This document shows, in pieces, positions 58,710 through 64,000 of a DNA stretch of 64,000 nucleotides (position 1 is its first letter; every line of letters begins with the position of its first letter). The DNA lies in contig NZ_QQXL01000004.1 of NCBI RefSeq assembly GCF_003640665.1, positions 114,858 through 178,857 on the forward strand. Reading direction: 5' to 3'. Under the pieces are notes generated by a model. It ran no database searches, was not told the origin of the DNA, and worked only from the letters and a program-made list of their open reading frames with translations. The position numbers were made by a program, and so were the translations under genes. Source of the stretch: Galactobacter caseinivorans (GTDB lineage Bacteria; Actinomycetota; Actinomycetes; Actinomycetales; Micrococcaceae).

Positions 58710-59663
58710 ATGAAGACTTTCCTCCGCCGTGCCGCGAAGACCCTCGGGGTGATCCTCGGGGTCCTGGTGCTGGCGATCGGCGCCACCACCGTGTGGCACC
58801 AGACCGCTACGGCGAATGAGGCCAAGAACCTCCCCGCCTACGGCCAGTATGTTGAGGTCGGGGGGAAGCGAATGAACGCTGTGGTGGCCGGATCCGGCCC
58901 GGAGACCATCGTGCTGATTCCCGGCTTCGGCACCGCGGCGCCCGCGCTGGATTTTGACCCGCTGATCAAGAAACTCTCCTCCAAGGCCCACGTCATTGCC
59001 CTTGAACCCTTCGGCTTTGGACTCAGCGACCCCACGGATCAGCCGCGCACGGCGGAGAACATCGTGAAGGAGATGCACCAGGCCGTCTCCCAACTTGGCG
59101 CGGACAAGTACACGCTCATGGGCCACTCCATCGGGGGTATCTATGGGCTGAAGTGGGCCCAGCTCTTTGGCAACGAAATGACCGCCTTCATCGGCATCGA
59201 CAGCAGCGTGCCCACCCAGTCCGGCATGGACACGCAGTTCCCGACCGGGCTCATGGCCGCCGCACGCTTCACCGGCGTGGCCCGGATCGCGGCGGGCCTG
59301 GGGGAGGGCCTGGACAAGGCGGTTTACAGCGAAGAATTGCAGCAGCAGATGGGTGTGCTGGCGAACCGCAACTCCTTGGCACCCACCTACCTGGACGAGA
59401 TGGAGCACATCGCCCCGAACTTCCGTGAGGCCAAGGGCAAGACCTTCCCGAAGAACCTGCCCGTCCTGCTCTTTGCGCGGGCCGGGGAAAACCCCGCCCA
59501 GCCAGACTGGATTGCCCTGCACCGGGAGCAGGCCGCCTCGGTGGAGCGCGGCGAGGTGGTGCTCCTGCCTGGCGAGCACTACCTGCACCACACCCACTCG
59601 CCGGAGATTGCCGAGCGGTCGCTGGCCTTCCTGGGGAAGCTTCCCGCCGCCGGACGAGCGTGA
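58710..59663 (+). CDS. Alpha/beta hydrolase, membrane-anchored
   Basis: 317 residues from ATG 58710. A basic start and one hydrophobic helix (about residues 10-30, TLGVILGVLVLAIGATTVW) anchor or export it. The hydrolase fold has IVLIPGFGTAAPALDF (oxyanion region), ALEPFGFGLSD, the nucleophile elbow LMGHSIGGIYG (Ser) and the catalytic His in LLPGEHYLHHTHSPEI. Substrate unknown; LIPGF-type members are often esterases or peptidase-like. The gap before it (58633-58709) is lower in GC. Confidence 0.88.
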   Translation: MKTFLRRAAKTLGVILGVLVLAIGATTVWHQTATANEAKNLPAYGQYVEVGGKRMNAVVAGSGPETIVLIPGFGTAAPALDFDPLIKKLSSKAHVIALEPFGFGLSDPTDQPRTAENIVKEMHQAVSQLGADKYTLMGHSIGGIYGLKWAQLFGNEMTAFIGIDSSVPTQSGMDTQFPTGLMAAARFTGVARIAAGLGEGLDKAVYSEELQQQMGVLANRNSLAPTYLDEMEHIAPNFREAKGKTFPKNLPVLLFARAGENPAQPDWIALHREQAASVERGEVVLLPGEHYLHHTHSPEIAERSLAFLGKLPAAGRA

Positions 59664-59666
59664 ACT

Positions 59667-60131
59667 GTGACCGACCAAGACGGGACTGACATGAGCAACT
59701 ACGCCCCCGCTTTCCTCATCCGCCCAGCGACGGAGCGGGACTCGGACTTTCTGCTAGAGCATGATCGCCACATCACGCCCACGGTGTGGGCCCGGGTGAT
59801 TGACGAGGGCAGGGCGCTTGTCCTGGAGGAAGAACAGGAACTCCGGGGCTGGCTGCGATGGTCCCTGTTCTGGGACGAGATCCCGTTCCTGAACATGCTC
59901 TTTTTGCTGGAAGGTCACCGCGGACGCACCTTGGGAAGCAAGCTCCTGGACGAATGGGAGAGTTCCATGTCTGCGGCGGGACACACCCAGGTGCTCACCT
60001 CCACCGCAGCGGATGAGCGGGCACAGCGCCTGTATCGGCGCCGCGACTACCTCGATAGCGGGGTGCTTCTGCTCCCTGGGGAAGTTGCGGAGCTCCTACT
60101 TGCCAAGAGCCTGACCCCCGGTTCGCCCTAA
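59667..60131 (+). CDS. GNAT-family N-acetyltransferase
   Basis: 154 residues from GTG 59667, three bases after the hydrolase stop; ATG 59691 would remove eight residues. Core blocks: FLIRPATERDSDFLLEHD, then ELRGWLRWSLFWDEIPFLN, LFLLEGHRGRTLGSKLLDEW (acetyl-CoA loop G-H-R-G-R-T-L-G) and TSTAADERAQRLYRRRDYLDSG (in part). Normal length. Likely co-transcribed with the hydrolase. Acceptor unknown. Confidence 0.88.
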   Translation: MTDQDGTDMSNYAPAFLIRPATERDSDFLLEHDRHITPTVWARVIDEGRALVLEEEQELRGWLRWSLFWDEIPFLNMLFLLEGHRGRTLGSKLLDEWESSMSAAGHTQVLTSTAADERAQRLYRRRDYLDSGVLLLPGEVAELLLAKSLTPGSP

Positions 60132-60157
60132 ATTGGCTCGCGCGACCGGGCGGGAGT

Positions 60158-61546
60158 TCACTGCTTCCGAGCGGCGCGCCGGAACGCCACCCACGCGGTG
60201 AGCGCGCCCAGGGCGGAGATGACCGCGATGCCCCACGAAAGATTGGCCGCGGCCTGCGGCACGTGCGGCATGCCGGCGGTGACAAAAACTCCTCCCAGTG
60301 CCACAAAGAGCATCTGCCCCATCTGGCTGGCGATGGGCACGCCCGCCGCCGCCTGCGCCGCCAGGCGCTCATCCTCCGTGCTGCTCATGACCGCGACGGA
60401 AAGGTGCGGGTTGGACATGCCGATGCCCACGCCCGCCAGGAAAAGGGTGAAGGCCCAGCCCAGCACCGAAAGCCCGCTGGGGCTCACCAACTGCAGCACC
60501 GCCGTCGCGCCCAAGGCGATCGCCGTGAGAAGGGGACCAAACATCGAGAGGCGCCGACGCGCAGCGGCGCTCTGAACCCGGGAACTGGGGATCGCCGCGG
60601 CGGACCAGCCGGCGGAGACGGTGGCGCCAAGGAAGCCGGCGACCAGCGGTTCAAGCCCAATCAGTCGCTGCCCAAAGAGCGGTGTGAATGCCTCCGTGAC
60701 GACCGCGGCGGAGCCCAACGCGATGGTCAGGTAGAGCCACTTGAGCGAGTTTCCGCGCCGGTAGGTGAACCGCGGCAGCACCGAGGTGGAACCGAAGCGC
60801 TCCGCCACAACGAACGCGCCGATCAGCAGGGCGCCCACGCCCAGCGCGACCCACGTGCCGGCCCCGCCGAGCACGCCGGCCAGGCTCATGGCGAGGACCG
60901 CGAGCGTGAGGGCGGCCATGGAGGCGAACGGAATCTGCCCGACGTCGTTGCTTCGCGCAGTATTCGGCAGCGCGCGCGGTACCAGCGCGGTGAGCGCGAG
61001 GCCGAGCGCGGCAAGCACCACAAAGGCGAGCCGCCAGATCCCGGCCTGCGCAAAGGCGCCGCCGAGCGCGGGACCCACCAAGGTGCCGATGGCGAACATG
61101 GCCGAGACGATCGCGGTTCCTTGCGACCACAGCGGCTGGGGCAGGGCGGAACGGATGGTAGCGAAGGAGAGGCCGGCGAGTAGCCCGCCGCCGAGCCCCT
61201 GCAACACACGGGAGACAAGGAAAATCTCCATGCCAGGGGCCAGGGCGGCGACCACGCAGCCGATCGCAAACACCCCAAAACCGACAACAAAGGCCGTCCG
61301 CGCGCCGAGCTTGAGGAGGGCCCGGCTGGAGAGCATGGCGGCACTGACGCTGGCGACGAAGTAGAGCGAGGCAACCCACGCGTAGAACGGCTCGCCTCCG
61401 ATCTCTGCCACCAGGTCCGGCAGCAGGCTGGAGGTCACGTAGGCGTTGAGGGCCTGCAGCAGGATGCCGCCGGCCAGGACCGCGACCGCTCCGCGGTAGT
61501 GGGAGAGCTGCGGGTGGGGTGCGAGGGGTGTTGGTGTGTTTGGCAT
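60158..61546 (-). CDS. MFS exporter under SoxR-type control
   Basis: 462 residues from ATG 61546. About 14 hydrophobic segments: LAGGILLQALNAYVTSSLLPDL in part, VASLYFVASVSAAMLSSRALLKLG with motif A, LQGLGGGLLAGLSFATIRS, and FAIGTLVGPALGGAFAQAG as motif C. It belongs to the drug:H+ antiporter group. The promoter is MerR-like: TTGACC and TAGCGT separated by 19 bp with the SoxR box between them, and the start codon only seven bases after the -10, so the mRNA is probably leaderless. Redox-cycling compounds would induce it through SoxR. Confidence 0.92.
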   Translation of the reverse strand: MPNTPTPLAPHPQLSHYRGAVAVLAGGILLQALNAYVTSSLLPDLVAEIGGEPFYAWVASLYFVASVSAAMLSSRALLKLGARTAFVVGFGVFAIGCVVAALAPGMEIFLVSRVLQGLGGGLLAGLSFATIRSALPQPLWSQGTAIVSAMFAIGTLVGPALGGAFAQAGIWRLAFVVLAALGLALTALVPRALPNTARSNDVGQIPFASMAALTLAVLAMSLAGVLGGAGTWVALGVGALLIGAFVVAERFGSTSVLPRFTYRRGNSLKWLYLTIALGSAAVVTEAFTPLFGQRLIGLEPLVAGFLGATVSAGWSAAAIPSSRVQSAAARRRLSMFGPLLTAIALGATAVLQLVSPSGLSVLGWAFTLFLAGVGIGMSNPHLSVAVMSSTEDERLAAQAAAGVPIASQMGQMLFVALGGVFVTAGMPHVPQAAANLSWGIAVISALGALTAWVAFRRAARKQ

Positions 61547-61560
61547 AGTCTTGACGCTAA

Positions 61561-61582
61561 GACCTCAACCAAGCTTGAGGTC
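61561..61582. promoter_or_regulatory. SoxR box in a 19-bp-spaced promoter
   Basis: GACCTCAA-CCAAGC-TTGAGGTC is a perfect palindrome matching the SoxR consensus CCTCAA-N6-TTGAGG. On the minus strand it sits between TTGACC (-35) and TAGCGT (-10, 61559-61554) with 19-bp spacing, the over-long spacing used by MerR-family activators, reading toward the MFS gene. Confidence 0.92.
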
Positions 61583-61641
61583 AAGTGATACCGGGGCGCT
61601 CCGATGGTGATGCCCCTCACGCCCCAATGTGTGGAGGTCGC

Positions 61642-62076
61642 ATGCTGCCCGAGGACTCACTCTCCGTCGGCGAGATTGCCGCGCGCACCGGCGTGGCCGT
61701 CTCCGCCCTGCACTACTACGAGCGGCTGGGCCTGGTGGTGTCGCACCGCACCGGGGGAAACCAGCGCCGCTACGCGCGCCACATGGTGCGCCGCGTCTCC
61801 CTCATCGTGGTCGCCAAGAACTTGGGCATCCCGCTCTCCGAGGTGGAGGAGGCGTTCGCCCCGCTGCCGCACAGCGACGCTCCGACGGCGGGTGACTGGC
61901 ATCGCGTCGCCGTCATCTGGAAGGCGAGTCTCACCAAGCGCCGGGAGCGGCTGGAGCGCTTGGAACGCGAGCTGCAGGGGTGCATCGGTTGCGGGTGCCT
62001 CTCCATGAAGGCCTGCTACCTGCTCAACCCCCAAGACGAGCTTGCCGCCAAGGGCCCCGGGCCGCAACGGATCTGA
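61642..62076 (+). CDS. soxR: Redox-sensing transcriptional activator SoxR
   Basis: 144 residues from ATG 61642, with GGAGG upstream. MerR-type helix-turn-helix: SVGEIAARTGVAVSALHYYER and GLVVSHRTGGNQRRYARHMVRR (in part). A coiled-coil dimerisation helix follows, then the [2Fe-2S] site Cys114-x2-Cys117-x-Cys119-x5-Cys125 in GCIGCGCLSMKAC. All four ligands are present, so it should be redox-active. In actinomycetes SoxR answers to redox-active metabolites and controls exporters rather than SoxS, consistent with the divergent MFS gene and its SoxR box. Confidence 0.97.
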   Translation: MLPEDSLSVGEIAARTGVAVSALHYYERLGLVVSHRTGGNQRRYARHMVRRVSLIVVAKNLGIPLSEVEEAFAPLPHSDAPTAGDWHRVAVIWKASLTKRRERLERLERELQGCIGCGCLSMKACYLLNPQDELAAKGPGPQRI

Positions 62077-62107
62077 GGTCTGCGCGGGGAGAGTCGCCGC
62101 GGATGCC

Positions 62108-63190
62108 TCAGCGGTGGAAGGTGGGCGCGGAGTTGGGTGCCGGGTTCGGGTTGAGGCGCACCCATTCCACGGCCAGGGCCATGAGGCGTTCGGGGGCGGG
62201 TTCTGGCCCGGCCAGCCCGTGGCCGCCCTTCATGGCGGCGCGGAGGCCGGCGGCTTCCTCCAGTAAGGGGGCCGCAAGCGGCGTGTCCTGGCCTAGCTGG
62301 TCCACGGTCCAGATCAGCATGGAGCTGAAGCCGCGATCCCAGTTGGCGCCGCCGTTGCGGAGGATTTCATCCGCCATCTTTCCGCTGGTGCGGATGATCT
62401 CGCCCTGGACGGTCGTGGCCGCGCCGGAGGCGGGGACCAGCAGGTCCCAGAGCGCACCGTGCTGCGCGCCCGGGGTGCCGGCGGGCACCTGGATGGGGGA
62501 GACGCCGTCGTGCCGTTGAAGCCGGGCAACCGGCGGCACATCAAAGAGGGAGTACAGCTCGTGAAGGCCGCGTTCTACCCGCGCCACCAGCTCGTTCGTC
62601 TCCGGATCATAGCTGGCCCCCGTGGAGTGGAACTCGAACTCCGTGCCCAGCCGGAGCACGTGCTTGCGCATGCGATCAGTGGGGGTGACGCCGGCCGCCA
62701 GGAGCTCCCGGGCAATCACCGCCGTGTGCTCCATATGGCCGGAGGAGGTGGTGGCCAGTGCCAACTCCAGCGCGTCCAGGTCGCGGTGATTCCTCGCGAA
62801 CGGGTCGGCGCCCCGGCGCAACAACAGAGAGACGACGACGTCGCGCCAGCCCTGCGCCGCCAGGTGCAGCACGGTGTTGCCGGCGTTGTCCGTGGCGCCG
62901 ATGTCCGCGCCGAGGTCCAGCAGCGACTCCGCCCCGCCCTTCCAGTCGAGGGCCCTGTGGTGCAGCGGCGTTTGGCCGTTTCTATCGCGGGCCTCCAGGT
63001 CGGCGCCCTGGGAGATCAGCCAGGTCGCAAGCTCCGGGGGGCACTCGGGGAAAAACAGTGCCGGCAGCTTGTCGTAGCCGCCCGTGGCGTTCAGCTCAAC
63101 CGTGTCAAACAGGGCGATGAGCTGATCCAGGGGTGCTTCCTTGAGCTGGGTGGCGAAGTCCTTGGGCAGGGTCTTGCGCTTGCGGGGCAT
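62108..63190 (-). CDS. Ankyrin-repeat protein
   Basis: 360 residues from ATG 63190 with a basic start (MPRKRKTLPKDF). Ankyrin repeats occupy roughly residues 45-150: ELATWLISQGADLEARDRNG, QTPLHHRALDWKGGAESLLDLGADI (in part), NTVLHLAAQGWRDVVVSLLLRRGADP (in part). The C-terminal 200 residues are not repeats and include LWDLLVPASGAATTVQGEII. Bacterial ankyrin proteins mediate protein contacts; the partner is unknown. The last 150 or more residues are nearly duplicated at 63550-64000. Confidence 0.85.
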   Translation of the reverse strand: MPRKRKTLPKDFATQLKEAPLDQLIALFDTVELNATGGYDKLPALFFPECPPELATWLISQGADLEARDRNGQTPLHHRALDWKGGAESLLDLGADIGATDNAGNTVLHLAAQGWRDVVVSLLLRRGADPFARNHRDLDALELALATTSSGHMEHTAVIARELLAAGVTPTDRMRKHVLRLGTEFEFHSTGASYDPETNELVARVERGLHELYSLFDVPPVARLQRHDGVSPIQVPAGTPGAQHGALWDLLVPASGAATTVQGEIIRTSGKMADEILRNGGANWDRGFSSMLIWTVDQLGQDTPLAAPLLEEAAGLRAAMKGGHGLAGPEPAPERLMALAVEWVRLNPNPAPNSAPTFHR

Positions 63191-63278
63191 GCTGAGTCCT
63201 CCGTGCTCTGGGAATTCTCACCCTAGTGGCCCGCCGCGGCGCGGGCCAGGGGGGTGGGCCAGGGGGTGGGTCGGGGCA

Positions 63279-63448
63279 TCAGGCCAGCGACAGCGCGACG
63301 TCCAGCATCTCCACCGCAGCGCCCGGGGCCACCCGCACCAGGGCCATGGCGGCAATGACGCTGGCGACGAAGTAGAGCGAGGCAACCCATGCGTAGAACG
63401 GCCCGCCTCCGATCTCTGCCACCAGGTCCGGCAGCAGGCTGGAGGTCG
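63279..63448 (-). pseudogene. Chimeric fragment of the MFS exporter gene (duplicate)
   Basis: Bases 63345-63448 repeat 61334-61436 of the MFS gene almost exactly, encoding LLPDLVAEIGGGPFYAW and SLYFVASVIAAM. On the minus strand the frame then runs into unrelated sequence (ALVRVAPGAAVEMLDVAL) and stops at 63279. The upstream part of the gene, its promoter and the SoxR box are missing: the sequence jumps, within the 8-bp identity TGGAGGTC, from MFS codons straight into the soxR leader. A relic, not a functional gene. Confidence 0.8.
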
Positions 63449-63449
63449 C

Positions 63450-63518
63450 ATGCTCCCCGAGGACTCACTCTCCGTCGGTGAGCTTGCCGCTAAGGGCCCT
63501 GGGCCGCACCGGATTTGA
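63450..63518 (+). pseudogene. soxR remnant with a 366-bp in-frame deletion
   Basis: ATG 63450 starts MLPEDSLSVGE as in soxR, then continues LAAKGPGPHRI and stops: only the first 11 and last 11 or so residues remain. The missing 366 bp (61671-62036 of the parent) lie between two copies of GAG(A/C)TTGCCGC, so slipped recombination between them explains the loss. The reading frame is kept, but DNA-binding and Fe-S parts are gone. Confidence 0.88.
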
Positions 63519-63549
63519 GGTCTGCGCAGGGAGAGTTGCCGAGGATGCC

Positions 63550-64000
63550 TCAGCGGTGGAAGGTGGGCGCGGAGTTGGGCGCCGGGTTCGGGTTGAGGCG
63601 CACCCACTCCACGGCCAGGGCCATGAGGCGTTCGGGGGCGGGTTCTGGCCCGGCCAGCCCGTGGCCGCCCTTCATGGCGGCGCGGAGGCCTGCGGCTTCC
63701 TCCAGTAAGGGGGCCGCAAGCGGCGTGCCCTGGCCTAGCTGGTCCACGGTCCAGATCAGCATGGAGCTGAAGCCGCGATCCCAGTTGGCGCCGCCGTTGC
63801 GGAGGATTTCGTCCGCCATCTTTCCGCTGGTGCGGATGATCTCGCCCTGGACGGTCGTGGCCGCGCCGGAGGCGGGGACCAGCAGGTCCCAGAGCGCACC
63901 GTGCTGCGCGCCCGGGGTGCCGGCGGGCACCTGGATGGGGGAGGCGCCGTCGTGCCGTTGAAGCCGGGCAACCGGCGGCACATCGAAGAGGGAGTACAGC
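63550..64000 (-). CDS. Second copy of the ankyrin-repeat gene (3' part, cut by window edge)
   Basis: The frame matches the C-terminal 150 residues of the gene at 62108-63190 with very few changes (for example GVSPIQ to GASPIQ, GQDTPL to GQGTPL) and has the same stop context. The start and ankyrin repeats would lie beyond position 64000. Because nucleotide identity is very high with mostly isolated substitutions, the duplication is recent or maintained by gene conversion. Whether this copy is intact cannot be seen here. Confidence 0.85.
   Translation of the reverse strand, partial: LYSLFDVPPVARLQRHDGASPIQVPAGTPGAQHGALWDLLVPASGAATTVQGEIIRTSGKMADEILRNGGANWDRGFSSMLIWTVDQLGQGTPLAAPLLEEAAGLRAAMKGGHGLAGPEPAPERLMALAVEWVRLNPNPAPNSAPTFHR

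Noticed and set aside
63223-63607. Minus-strand frames of 81 and 129 codons at the duplication junction
   Set aside because: They are out of frame with the MFS and ankyrin copies they cross and arise from the rearranged duplicate.

Overview
The window is 64 kb of high-GC DNA (roughly two-thirds G+C by eye) with short intergenic gaps and frequent GTG starts and ATGA/GTGA gene overlaps. This points to an actinomycete. The gene set (LCP-family cell-wall protein, PadR/DUF1048/ABC cassette, gluconate operon, actinobacterial MerA-like oxidoreductase, redox-type SoxR) fits a Micrococcaceae/Arthrobacter relative, but that placement is inference. No rRNA, tRNA, CRISPR array, integrase or intact IS was found.

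Layout. 1-4.4 kb: DUF1801 protein, a dense DnaA-box-like cluster, the replicative helicase dnaB, and small VOC, GNAT and PPC-domain genes. 4.6-11.7 kb: a probable metal-handling block, with a His/Met-rich membrane protein, a PepSY-TM protein, a MerA-like flavoprotein, a His-rich copper-type protein behind a CsoR-like operator, and an NreB-like exporter whose leader folds into a cloverleaf that hides its Shine-Dalgarno. 11.7-20.3 kb: PLP dehydratase, 3-methyladenine glycosylase, a PadR-DUF1048-ABC efflux operon, an MFS exporter, an LCP protein, HAD and SDR enzymes. 20.3-23.2 kb: a compositionally distinct island with a MazG-like pyrophosphohydrolase overlapping a GIY-YIG/DUF2075 helicase, a plausible anti-phage pair. 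23.2-31.2 kb: LURP-one-like protein, gluconate uptake and kinase with a divergent GntR, cold-shock protein with a long leader, small alarmone synthetase, a degenerate SRPBCC-epimerase fusion, a GNAT and RsgA. 31.6-41.2 kb: several divergent regulator/target pairs with readable palindromic operators (TetR, TetR-FabF, LysR-flavoprotein, XRE-cupin/thioredoxin-reductase-like). 41.2-47 kb: an SRPBCC gene bracketed by long palindromes, an aromatic hydroxylase with IclR regulator, Ohr, VOC, DUF3592. 47-64 kb: a UvrA-like ATPase and many regulator/exporter pairs (MarR, TetR, HxlR, SoxR with MFS pumps), ending in an ankyrin gene and a decayed tandem duplication of the MFS-soxR-ankyrin segment.

The most unusual signals are non-coding. 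Five intergenic elements of 102-107 bp share one architecture: a CACAGG-like box, exactly 20 bp, a TANNGT box, a conserved core (GGGTGCGAGTGATGAC), then a hairpin whose stem sequence differs but stays paired. They look like a multicopy small-RNA family. A REP-like motif (AGGTGCCCGACGCCGC) occurs at least seven times, several as inverted pairs, one of them in frame inside a LysR gene. A perfect 60-bp palindrome and a pair of 72-bp palindromes add to the repeat load. All functional statements come from reading the sequence; no database search was possible.
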